DNA from: Methylacidiphilaceae bacterium UBA1321
GTDB lineage: Bacteria > Verrucomicrobiota > Verrucomicrobiia > Methylacidiphilales > UBA1321
Direction: 5' to 3'
Assembly: GCA_002306945.1 (NCBI GenBank)
Contig: DBTH01000297.1
Coordinates: forward strand, 1 to 10,250
Length of the DNA stretch: 10,250 nucleotides
Position numbers and translations under genes: made by a program. The notes beneath the pieces are model-generated. The model saw only the letters and a list, made by a program, of their open reading frames with translations. It had not been told where the DNA came from and did no database searches. Below, in pieces: positions 1 through 6,167 of this stretch (positions are counted from its first letter, which is position 1; every line of letters begins with the position of its first letter).

Positions 1-33
1 GGAGGATTACCTTTTGGATTTAAATTGCTCTAA

Positions 34-1266
34 TCATTCGCCAAGAAGGCGCTTGACTTCGGAATCAACAAGTGGCGCTATTTTCGCATAGCCGGCATTG
101 TTCGGGTGCAAACCGTCATTAGAGAGATCCGCTGGAAGCTGTCCCAGCGAGTCAACCAGGGCGGAGTGAAGATTGAGGTAATTCGCGCCAAGTTCGTGGC
201 AGGCCTGTTCGAGAGCTTTATTGAATTCAATGATCTGTTGCAGAGGACGGCGCAGGGTCGCTTCAAACTGGGGGTTTGCAGCTGAGTGATAATCGGAAAC
301 CGGCAGCAGGGATTCCACGAGCACCTTGATTTTTTGATTCTTGCAGTCCTGGATCATGCCCCGGATGTTGGCGAGCGAGGAGTCTTGCGAGATGCCATTG
401 GCGATGTCGTTGGTTCCGGCAAGCAAAACGACCACCTTCGGATGCAACGCCAGGACGTCGCTCTCGAAACGGTCGTAAATTTCGGCGGTCATCTGCCCGG
501 AGATGCCGCGGTTGATCCATGCCTTGCCGGGAAAACTTTTATGTAGCGCCCATTTTGCAGTGATCGAATCGCCTATAAAGACAACGCGTTTTTCGTTCGC
601 GCCCGTCGTCGAAAGGGTGCGATTGGCCTCGCTATAGATATTCTTCCCGCTGAAATCCTCCTTGGTGCCAACAACGGAAGCCGGGCCTCCAATGACTTCG
701 ACGGAGGGCTCTGCATACCAGACCGTGCCGGTTGTGTACCAGAGAAACAAGTCGAGTGAAACACGGTTTGTTCCAGCGGGGATTTCCACCTCACTCTGGA
801 ATTTTTTCCAGTCGAACGTACTTTGATCGGCCTTGAGGAAAACCGTTTGCGCATCGACTTCTTTTTGCACGGCCGCGTCGTTGCGATTACCGAATCCGAG
901 TCGCACCCACGCGCCCTTTTTGGAATCCGTGACAATGTCCTGTCCCTTGACCCAGACTGAAACACGCACTTTCTGTCCGGCGGCGAGCGGAATATTCTGC
1001 TGAAGAAGCGAACATCGCACCGGTTTATCCGAGGAAATTCGCACCGCTTTCGAGTTGTTGTGCGTGACGGTGGGATCGATGACGATGTTGGATTCATTGG
1101 CGCGCGCCAAGCCGTGACTGCTTCCGGGTAAAAAGTATATCCAGTCCGCAGGCGATCCATCCGGCCGGAGTCGGCTGAATTTGGCATTGTCGAGTATGTT
1201 TTCCGCTTGAGCCGCAGCCGTCAGGCAGACGAACAAAAAAGCGGACAGTATTGAGGCGGGCTTCAT
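34..1266 (-). CDS. Secreted SGNH/GDSL hydrolase with N-terminal carbohydrate-binding-like domain
   Basis: Predicted secreted esterase of 410 residues. Residues 1-22 form a signal peptide (hydrophobic ILSAFLFVCLTAAA, cleavage likely after AQA). Residues about 23-195 look like a jelly-roll carbohydrate-binding module of the CBM4/9 type, with the pattern 'VSVWVKG', 'W..F..EVEIPAGT..V.L.LF' and 'W.AEPSVEV'. Residues about 225-410 are an SGNH hydrolase: block I GDSIT (nucleophile S234), block II G254 in NRGISGQ, block III GTND (N286), and block V DGLH with D384 and H387. All catalytic positions are present. Enzymes of this class often remove acetyl or other acyl groups from polysaccharides; the substrate here is inferred only. 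An upstream in-frame TTG (1287) is possible, but the ATG at 1266 has a good ribosome binding site. It lies 45 bases after a GH1 remnant on the same strand, with no obvious own promoter, so it is probably transcribed from upstream. Confidence 0.9.
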   Translation of the reverse strand: MKPASILSAFLFVCLTAAAQAENILDNAKFSRLRPDGSPADWIYFLPGSSHGLARANESNIVIDPTVTHNNSKAVRISSDKPVRCSLLQQNIPLAAGQKVRVSVWVKGQDIVTDSKKGAWVRLGFGNRNDAAVQKEVDAQTVFLKADQSTFDWKKFQSEVEIPAGTNRVSLDLFLWYTTGTVWYAEPSVEVIGGPASVVGTKEDFSGKNIYSEANRTLSTTGANEKRVVFIGDSITAKWALHKSFPGKAWINRGISGQMTAEIYDRFESDVLALHPKVVVLLAGTNDIANGISQDSSLANIRGMIQDCKNQKIKVLVESLLPVSDYHSAANPQFEATLRRPLQQIIEFNKALEQACHELGANYLNLHSALVDSLGQLPADLSNDGLHPNNAGYAKIAPLVDSEVKRLLGE

Positions 1267-1273
1267 AATCGAT

Positions 1274-1280
1274 TCCTTCC
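1274..1280 (-). promoter_or_regulatory. Shine-Dalgarno sequence of the SGNH hydrolase
   Basis: The minus strand reads GGAAGGA here, seven bases before the ATG at 1266. It decides the start in favour of the ATG (mature signal peptide MKPASILSAF...) over the in-frame TTG at 1287. It is the clearest ribosome binding site in the window. Confidence 0.7.
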
Positions 1281-1311
1281 TTTTCAAGACAGAGGCTGGA
1301 ACTCGCGGATT

Positions 1312-1542
1312 TCATGCGGTTTCTTGTGACCGGATCCCATCCCGGTACCAGTCGGCAGAATCCTTGAGCGTGCGTTTTTGCGTGGCAAAGTCGACGTAGA
1401 TCAGACCAAGCCGTTCCTTGTAACCCGAGGCCCATTCAAAATTGTCCAGGATCGACCAGAGGAAATAGTCGGTCACAGGAACTCCGCCATCGACCGTGCA
1501 GCTCCTCATGCGAACTCTTTTTCAAATATATCCGCTCAGAAA
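1312..1542 (-). pseudogene. C-terminal remnant of a GH1 beta-glucosidase
   Basis: A short open stretch (translated from 1509) reads GGVPVTDYFLWSILDNFEW and then ASGYKERLGLIYVDFATQKR..KDSADWYRDGI. This is the conserved C-terminal end of glycoside hydrolase family 1, including the WSxLDNFEW sugar-binding motif at about 1458-1435. Whole GH1 enzymes are about 440-480 residues; only the last 75 or so remain, and both catalytic glutamates (the TxNEP and TENG motifs) are missing. Upstream, the homology seems to continue in another frame as RIYLKKSSHEELHG (about 1538-1495), matching the family's 'RI.YLK.HL..LH.AI' stretch, so there is a frameshift near 1490-1500. The remnant begins right where the PEP-CTERM gene stops (1543). 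It cannot be a working enzyme. Family assignment is firm; the exact left junction is uncertain. Confidence 0.85.
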
Positions 1543-2994
1543 TCACGCCGTGTACTGCGGACGACGGCGCAACCGCATCGCCAGCGCCGCACCACCCAGC
1601 ACCAGAAGCGCCATCTGCGACGGCTCCGGCACAGCCGTCACCGTAAACTGGAGCAAATTCCCCCCCCCGCCATAACCGAAAGTCCCCGCCCAACCGGCGT
1701 TGATGCTGGTCTGGGAAAGCGCAAACGTATCCAGGGAAATTCCCTGGGTAGTGCCGCCAAAGGAAATCAGATCGTAGGTTGTGCCGATTGTCGCGCCGTA
1801 AGTGGTGAGATCAAAAAGAATGCTTCCCGTGCCACCAGAAGCCGAACCGATCATGGAGGTATTTGTCAGGATAATCTGATCCTGTGTGGGGCCCAGTCTG
1901 AACTGAATCGTCGCGTTTCCAAGAAATGTCAGACCCAGGCTGGAGGAATTGCCCCCTGCAATCGTCCAGGTGCCTGCCGCATCCTGTTGACCGGGATCGA
2001 GAATACCGCCGCTCTCGACAGTGATGGTACGCGATGCGGTGGAAGCAAAAGTGAGCGTGCCGTCAAAACCGAGCGTGGCACCGCTCTTGACGACGTAGTT
2101 TCCCTGCCCGGACACATACGTGAAACCGGAACCATAGTTGCCAACGAAGTAGAGCTTTCCACCCGAAACTGTCGTAGTGCCAGCGTAGGCTCCGCCAGAG
2201 TCGCTACGGCTGCCGCTGGAGCTGGTGACGATCAGCGTGCCGGTTCCAGATTTGGCGAGCCCCATATAATTCGATGAGTAGTTCGATGCGACATCGGTGC
2301 CAATCGTGCCGCGAAAAGTGGTGTTCGTCGCTTGATTGACCTCCAGCGTGCGGGTCTTGCCCCCCGAACTGGAGTGCGTCAGAATGCCGATAGTGCCTGT
2401 GCCGGAAAGTTCACCAATGGTCGCCGTGCCGCCCGTTCCGGCATTCAACGCTCCAAAACCGAGCACCAGATTGCCGCCGTTCATTGTGATTTTGGTATCC
2501 ACGCCGGTTCCAACCGCTGTAGTGGTATCGGTCGAAGAAGCCGCGCCGGTGCCGAGGACAAGTTGTGAGGAAGCGTTCGTAAACGAATTGACGGTGATGC
2601 GTCCCACCCATTCGGAACTGCCTTGGAGATAGATTTTCATGTAGGCATTGGAAGTGCTGTTATCGGTCATCGAGAAATTCCCGCTGCCTGCTCCGGTCAC
2701 AGAAAGAATATGTCCGGTGGAACCGGACGAACTAAACGTGGCCCCGTTTTGTATGACCAGGCTTCCAACAGTGGCCGTGGTCAGATTGATTGTAGGAGTT
2801 GTCGAGGTAATGACCGCGTCGTCATTGTTGACCCAGTAGAGAGTGCCCGTGCTACTGCTGTCACTGGACCATTTGGCTGCGGTAGTGGCCCAAGCGCCAT
2901 CGGCACCGTTCCAGTAGAGTGTCTCGGCATAACCGGGGGCGCTCCCAAGGAACAGACCGAGAGCGAACAGGACATTTCGGAGGATGATTTTCAT
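1543..2994 (-). CDS. Secreted PEP-CTERM protein with autotransporter-type beta-strand repeat
   Basis: Predicted 483-residue exported surface or matrix protein. Residues 1-23 are a signal peptide (VLFALGLFLGSAPGYA, cleavage likely before ETLYW). The body is rich in Gly, Ser and Thr and poor in charge, as in beta-helical passenger domains. It opens with LYWNGADGAWATTAAKW and has a clear autotransporter-associated repeat at about 247-285 (KSGTGTLIV...YAGTTTVSGGKLYF). Residues 455-483 are a PEP-CTERM sorting signal: VPEPS, a hydrophobic segment, then RLRRR. Such signals are processed by an exosortase; none lies in the window. No catalytic domain is visible, so its role (adhesion, matrix or glycan binding) is unknown. 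A run of nine G at 1660-1668 lies just before the sorting signal. The ATG at 2994 has an acceptable ribosome binding site. One copy of the 14-base operator lies 65 bases upstream. Confidence 0.88.
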   Translation of the reverse strand: MKIILRNVLFALGLFLGSAPGYAETLYWNGADGAWATTAAKWSSDSSSTGTLYWVNNDDAVITSTTPTINLTTATVGSLVIQNGATFSSSGSTGHILSVTGAGSGNFSMTDNSTSNAYMKIYLQGSSEWVGRITVNSFTNASSQLVLGTGAASSTDTTTAVGTGVDTKITMNGGNLVLGFGALNAGTGGTATIGELSGTGTIGILTHSSSGGKTRTLEVNQATNTTFRGTIGTDVASNYSSNYMGLAKSGTGTLIVTSSSGSRSDSGGAYAGTTTVSGGKLYFVGNYGSGFTYVSGQGNYVVKSGATLGFDGTLTFASTASRTITVESGGILDPGQQDAAGTWTIAGGNSSSLGLTFLGNATIQFRLGPTQDQIILTNTSMIGSASGGTGSILFDLTTYGATIGTTYDLISFGGTTQGISLDTFALSQTSINAGWAGTFGYGGGGNLLQFTVTAVPEPSQMALLVLGGAALAMRLRRRPQYTA

Positions 2995-3001
2995 GTGTCT
3001 C

Positions 3002-3008
3002 TACCTTT
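3002..3008 (-). promoter_or_regulatory. Ribosome binding site of the PEP-CTERM gene
   Basis: The minus strand reads AAAGGTA, seven bases before the ATG at 2994. It is a moderate match to the Shine-Dalgarno core and supports this start. Confidence 0.5.
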
Positions 3009-3020
3009 CTATTTAATAAT

Positions 3021-3048
3021 ATCTTAAGGGGGGTGTGGAGGTTGTAAA
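3021..3048 (-). promoter_or_regulatory. Possible promoter of the PEP-CTERM gene
   Basis: On the minus strand TTTACA (3048-3043) and TAAGAT (3026-3021) are separated by 16 bases. The region just downstream is very AT-rich and offers TATTAT as an alternative -10. The operator copy at 3060-3073 would lie just upstream of the -35. This is a pattern match only. Confidence 0.3.
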
Positions 3049-3059
3049 CGTCATCGCAA

Positions 3060-3073
3060 TTAACACACGTTAA
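3060..3073 (-). promoter_or_regulatory. Putative LacI-family operator, copy 1 (PEP-CTERM gene)
   Basis: The minus strand reads TTAACGTGTGTTAA: inverted-repeat arms TTAAC/GTTAA around GTGT. It is identical to the copies at 4210-4223 and 5381-5394. It lies 65 bases before the PEP-CTERM start and 15 bases beyond the end of the dehydrogenase gene. Confidence 0.65.
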
Positions 3074-3088
3074 GAGGATAAATCCGAC

Positions 3089-4150
3089 TCATGTAGACCG
3101 ATCGTAAATTTCAAGCGTAACAAGCGCCTCCAACGGCTCTCCTTGCCGGTAGTGCTCCAGGTTGCGCAACGCCTGCTCGCCGAAAGCCGCAAAACGATCC
3201 TGCGTTGGTCCGCCAATGTGGGGAGAAACGATGACCTGGGGTAATTTAAGGAGCGGCGAATCGGCAATCGACCGATCCGATGAGGTCACATCGACTGCCA
3301 CACGCAATCTGCCGTTTGCCGCTTCCTGGAAAAGCACTCCCTCGTCGAGAACTCCACCCCTGCCGACGTTGACAAAAACCGCCCCATCGGGCAAAAGCCC
3401 CAACTGGGCAGCTCCGACACTTCCGATAGAATCAACCGTCAGCGCTTCGCACTCAAAGAACACTTCCGCTCCCGTCATCGCTTCGCCGAGGGATTGGCAC
3501 GCCACCACACCCCGCTCCCGCATCAGGTGAGGCGGAACTCCCTTGGAATAGGCCGCAATATGAACACCGAACGGTTGCAGCAATCTGACGAGTTCCCGGG
3601 CGATATGGCCGAAGCCGTGCAACCCGACACGTCGGCCCATCAACGTACGGGTTTCCACTTGTATAACCGGGTGCGGAGAACCGGCCTGCAACGCCGCGGC
3701 AACACCGCGCCAACGGGGTTGATTGCGAAGCGCCGCCAAGGCGAGCAACAAGGCATGTTCCGCCACCTGCGGGGCCGCGAGTCCGCCCCAATTGGTAACA
3801 ATCCCGCCGCGCTCAAGGAAAGCGCGGGGAACAACGTAACGGACAGCTCCCGTCGTATGACAGACGTACTTGATTCCGTAATCGGTGGCGTCGTCCGGTA
3901 ACCGCGGCGTCGACCAACAACTCACTATGACTTCCGGACGCAAAGAATGGATCGCCGCCGACCAGTCCGTGGTGGCATTGCTCTTGTGGGTGTCGAACCA
4001 GGGACACTGTTCAACGAAGGAGCGCGCATCCGGGGAAGAGAAAAATATCTCCTTTTCCTTGGCGGTGCATACCAGAAGAAGTGTCGAAGAGTGGATGCGC
4101 TTGCGGCTGGCGGTATTCGCAACGGGTGAGAGGGAAGCGGTGGAGGTCAT
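3089..4150 (-). CDS. D-2-hydroxyacid dehydrogenase (NAD-dependent family)
   Basis: Predicted cytoplasmic NAD(P)-dependent oxidoreductase of 353 residues, acting on a 2-hydroxy or 2-keto acid. The nucleotide-binding fold starts near residue 172 with GLHGFGHIA; the usual third glycine of GxGxxG is Ala184. Typical family landmarks follow: LLPDGAVFVNVGRGGVLDE with catalytic Arg264, and SPHIGG with catalytic His311. The catalytic acid, normally the Glu of 'DVFxxEPL', aligns without gaps to Asp292 in VDVTSSDRSIADSPL. The N-terminal substrate domain shows VCHTTGAVR and VAEHALLLALA. An upstream in-frame GTG (4216) lies inside the operator copy at 4210-4223, so I prefer the ATG at 4150, although it has no Shine-Dalgarno sequence. 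Placement beside a lyase and a sugar transporter suggests a role in sugar-acid catabolism; the substrate is not recognisable. Confidence 0.87.
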   Translation of the reverse strand: MTSTASLSPVANTASRKRIHSSTLLLVCTAKEKEIFFSSPDARSFVEQCPWFDTHKSNATTDWSAAIHSLRPEVIVSCWSTPRLPDDATDYGIKYVCHTTGAVRYVVPRAFLERGGIVTNWGGLAAPQVAEHALLLALAALRNQPRWRGVAAALQAGSPHPVIQVETRTLMGRRVGLHGFGHIARELVRLLQPFGVHIAAYSKGVPPHLMRERGVVACQSLGEAMTGAEVFFECEALTVDSIGSVGAAQLGLLPDGAVFVNVGRGGVLDEGVLFQEAANGRLRVAVDVTSSDRSIADSPLLKLPQVIVSPHIGGPTQDRFAAFGEQALRNLEHYRQGEPLEALVTLEIYDRST

Positions 4151-4209
4151 AGAGAGAAGTTCTGTATTCAAAATCCGCCGAACGACGGACAAACACAACC
4201 TCCGCTCAT

Positions 4210-4223
4210 TTAACACACGTTAA
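4210..4223 (-). promoter_or_regulatory. Putative LacI-family operator, copy 2 (dehydrogenase)
   Basis: The minus strand reads TTAACGTGTGTTAA. Here the symmetry extends to seven-base arms, ATTTAAC/GTTAAAT (4208-4225), around a four-base centre. It lies 59 bases before the dehydrogenase ATG, close to the 65 bases seen for copy 1. It sits in the 127-base gap after the regulator's stop codon, so the dehydrogenase probably has its own promoter here. I see no convincing -35/-10 pair. Confidence 0.65.
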
Positions 4224-4277
4224 ATCCTCTTTCCTCTTCATCTCGCAGCACCATAGCGCACGCTCTTTTTATACAGA

Positions 4278-5369
4278 TTACGCCTTTTTCCGGCTGGAAG
4301 TCTTGCGCGTCTTTACCGGTCGAATCGTCTCGCCCTCGTACCATTCTCCTTCGACCAGGGTGCGTTGCGGAACAGCGGGGACTCCCCGTTCGCCCCGATG
4401 AATCATGGCGACTATCTGGTCGACCGCGATCTCGCCAATATGAAACGAGTTTTCGCAGACCCCGGACAACGGCCCTGTCTTGTCGCTGAGGAATGGGCAG
4501 GCCAGAGAAATCTCCCGGACTGGAAAGCCCGCCTTGTGCGCCAGTTCAATCAGGTTCGGCGCGCCGATGAGAGCCGTTGGGCGGTAGCGGCGAAACCACC
4601 GTTTCATTTCCGGGATGGAGTAGTTGGCCGGATGCAAGGGCGGGATCGGCAATTGATGATCCCGGAAGAACATCTCCGAGAGATAACCGGCGACGTAATT
4701 GTGATCGGCGCGGTCGTCGTGTTGCACCATGCAGCCGATCCGCTGATGGCCAAACTCCCGCAGCTTGCGCACGACCTGCAACGCGCTTCGATATTGCGTG
4801 GCGGCGATGGTGTGGAGTTGCGGCCGCAGGAGACTGAACCCGAAGGTGACCAGCGAAAAATCTTCCCACGGGAAGTCAATTTCGGTCCGTGGCTGCGGTT
4901 GGGGACAGAGAAGAATGCCCCGGACGTTGCGTGCGCTCAATATATGAGCAAGGCGCTGTGTTGTGACGCCCTTTGTGTAAAACTCGAACACCTCCAGATT
5001 GTAACCGTAGGCGAGTGCTTTCTGGCAGGCTCCCTCGTAATACTGGCGGAAAATGGGCGTCTCTTTCCACGAAAACAAGGGAAACGTTTTATTGACCAGC
5101 CAGGCGAGAGTCCCCTGGTAGGACGGCGCACGTTTCTGACTGCGATAGGCCACCAGAGCCGAGAGCATGGGATCGGGCGCATAGCCGAGTTCGCGGGCAA
5201 TGCGCAGAATCTTGTCGCGAGTCTTCTTCGCAATGTAAGGATAATTTTGCAACGCCAGGGAAACCGTCGTGCGATGCACGCCCGCACGGACTGCGATGTC
5301 GTTTTGAGTTGGACGGCGGGCGGGGAGATCCACATCGGCTAGGAAATCATCGCCAGCGGACGATGTCAA
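4278..5369 (-). CDS. LacI-family transcriptional regulator
   Basis: Predicted DNA-binding regulator of 363 residues, the usual size for the family. Residues about 20-67 are the LacI helix-turn-helix (PTQNDIAVRAGVHRTTVSLALQNYP, then a third helix ending in ELGYAPDPM). The hinge region follows as MLSALVAYRSQKR, keeping the central Leu but not the usual 'A..L' context. Residues about 85-345 are the periplasmic-binding-protein-like effector domain, with landmarks RGILLCPQP, GHQRIGCM and ACPFLSD. The C-terminal tail is strongly basic (KTRKTSSRKKA). At the recognition helix, the positions of E. coli LacI Tyr17, Gln18 and Arg22 are Arg, Thr and Leu. The start is uncertain: the TTG at 5369 gives the longest product, and the in-frame GTG at 5333 (starting just before LPARRPTQ) also fits. 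Neither has a Shine-Dalgarno sequence. An operator copy 11 bases upstream suggests autoregulation. It probably senses a sugar from the glycan attacked by the neighbouring enzymes. Confidence 0.9.
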   Translation of the reverse strand: MTSSAGDDFLADVDLPARRPTQNDIAVRAGVHRTTVSLALQNYPYIAKKTRDKILRIARELGYAPDPMLSALVAYRSQKRAPSYQGTLAWLVNKTFPLFSWKETPIFRQYYEGACQKALAYGYNLEVFEFYTKGVTTQRLAHILSARNVRGILLCPQPQPRTEIDFPWEDFSLVTFGFSLLRPQLHTIAATQYRSALQVVRKLREFGHQRIGCMVQHDDRADHNYVAGYLSEMFFRDHQLPIPPLHPANYSIPEMKRWFRRYRPTALIGAPNLIELAHKAGFPVREISLACPFLSDKTGPLSGVCENSFHIGEIAVDQIVAMIHRGERGVPAVPQRTLVEGEWYEGETIRPVKTRKTSSRKKA

Positions 5370-5380
5370 TGCGCTACGAT

Positions 5381-5394
5381 TTAACGTGTGTTAA
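5381..5394 (+). promoter_or_regulatory. Putative LacI-family operator, copy 3 (divergent regulator / pseudopilin-lyase)
   Basis: The plus strand reads TTAACGTGTGTTAA, the reverse complement of the way the other two copies appear on this strand. It lies 11 bases before the regulator's TTG start and 121 bases before the pseudopilin ATG. It can therefore act on both divergent units. Its polar centre points towards the pseudopilin-lyase operon, as copies 1 and 2 point to their genes. Confidence 0.65.
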
Positions 5395-5444
5395 CAAAAC
5401 GCGGGTCGCCATCACCGCGAAGCCTGGTTACATTTATTACACCC

Positions 5445-5473
5445 TTGAGATATCCCTGCTTCATATTTATTCT
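5445..5473 (+). promoter_or_regulatory. Possible promoter of the pseudopilin-lyase operon
   Basis: TTGAGA (5445-5450; five of six matches to the sigma-70 -35 box) and TATTCT (5468-5473; four of six matches to the -10 box) are separated by exactly 17 bases. It lies 42 bases before the pseudopilin ATG and about 50 bases downstream of operator copy 3. Confidence 0.4.
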
Positions 5474-5515
5474 GAGAGAAGCGTGATCTACACGGGCCGA
5501 TTGACAGATCCACTT

Positions 5516-6154
5516 ATGAATTACCCCAGCTTCGGACACCGGCGTGGATTTACCCTCATCGAAGTACTGGTGACGGTCATGATCATTGCCCTGCTCGCCC
5601 TGCTGCTTCTCCCGTTCCTGAAGTCGAGCAATGACCGGGCGCGCGCGCTCAAATGCGCCAATCAATTGCGCACGCTCTCCAGCGCGGTCTTTCTCTACCA
5701 GGCGGACAACACCGGATTTCTGCCTCCCAACAACGCCCATTCGGGCGGCTCCTACAGCGACATCTGGCTGATGGCCCTGCGTCCCTACCTGTCGATCCAA
5801 CTGACGGACACGACCGGGGCGGGAATGATCGCCATGCGCACGTGCGTGACCTGTCCCTCGGCAACGGGATCGGATATTCCGAAACTCTGGTGGGAGTCCA
5901 ACTACGCCATCGGCCTGGCCTTCGGCACGGACGGGACACGCAAGAAAATGAAATTTGATAACACAGCCCAAACCATGATGTTCATCGACAGCGGCAGCCG
6001 CACTCGTTCGATTTACACCACGCCGCCACCCACAAGCAATCTCGGCTATCGGCATGACAGCCGGGTCAATGTCATTTTTTTCGACGGTCACCTGGAAAAA
6101 CGCCTTCAATCCGAAATTCCCACCGCCTCCAGCGACATCTTCTGGGGTCTGTGA
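5516..6154 (+). CDS. Type II secretion / type IV pilin-like pseudopilin with H-X9-DG motif
   Basis: Predicted 212-residue inner-membrane pseudopilin. A short basic leader (MNYPSFGHRRG) is followed by FTLIEVLVTVMIIALLALLLLPFL: the prepilin peptidase site lies between Gly11 and Phe12, with the conserved Glu at +5 (E16), then the hydrophobic helix. The globular part has CVTCPS (Cys110, Cys113) and ends with H180-X9-D190-G191 (RHDSRVNVIFFDGHLE), the H-X9-DG signature of the large pseudopilin families of Verrucomicrobiota, Planctomycetota and Lentisphaerota. The start was chosen to give a normal leader; the longer reading frame upstream runs through the operator and promoter. It has no clear Shine-Dalgarno sequence. 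It is the first gene of an operon with the lyase (13-base gap). Proteins of this family often sit beside glycan-degrading genes; whether this one helps secretion, display or binding is not known. Confidence 0.9.
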   Translation: MNYPSFGHRRGFTLIEVLVTVMIIALLALLLLPFLKSSNDRARALKCANQLRTLSSAVFLYQADNTGFLPPNNAHSGGSYSDIWLMALRPYLSIQLTDTTGAGMIAMRTCVTCPSATGSDIPKLWWESNYAIGLAFGTDGTRKKMKFDNTAQTMMFIDSGSRTRSIYTTPPPTSNLGYRHDSRVNVIFFDGHLEKRLQSEIPTASSDIFWGL

Positions 6155-6167
6155 ATCCACTCATTTT

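Noticed and set aside
1378..2277. Open reading frame of 299 codons on the plus strand opposite the PEP-CTERM gene and GH1 remnant
   Set aside because: It spans two unrelated minus-strand features and has an Arg-rich random-looking composition.
3028..3033. Run of G in the PEP-CTERM leader region as a second slippage tract
   Set aside because: Only six bases and outside the coding region; too short to support phase variation.
4151..4216. Longer version of the dehydrogenase starting at GTG 4216
   Set aside because: The GTG lies inside the repeated operator motif, and the extra 22 residues show no family similarity; ATG 4150 matches the operator-to-start distance of the PEP-CTERM gene.
4365..5342. 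Open reading frame of 325 codons on the plus strand opposite the regulator
   Set aside because: Antisense shadow of a clear LacI-family gene, with no recognisable motif.
5309..5515. Upstream extension of the pseudopilin frame
   Set aside because: It would run through the regulator's coding start, the operator and the candidate promoter, and would bury the prepilin leader, which must be near the N-terminus.
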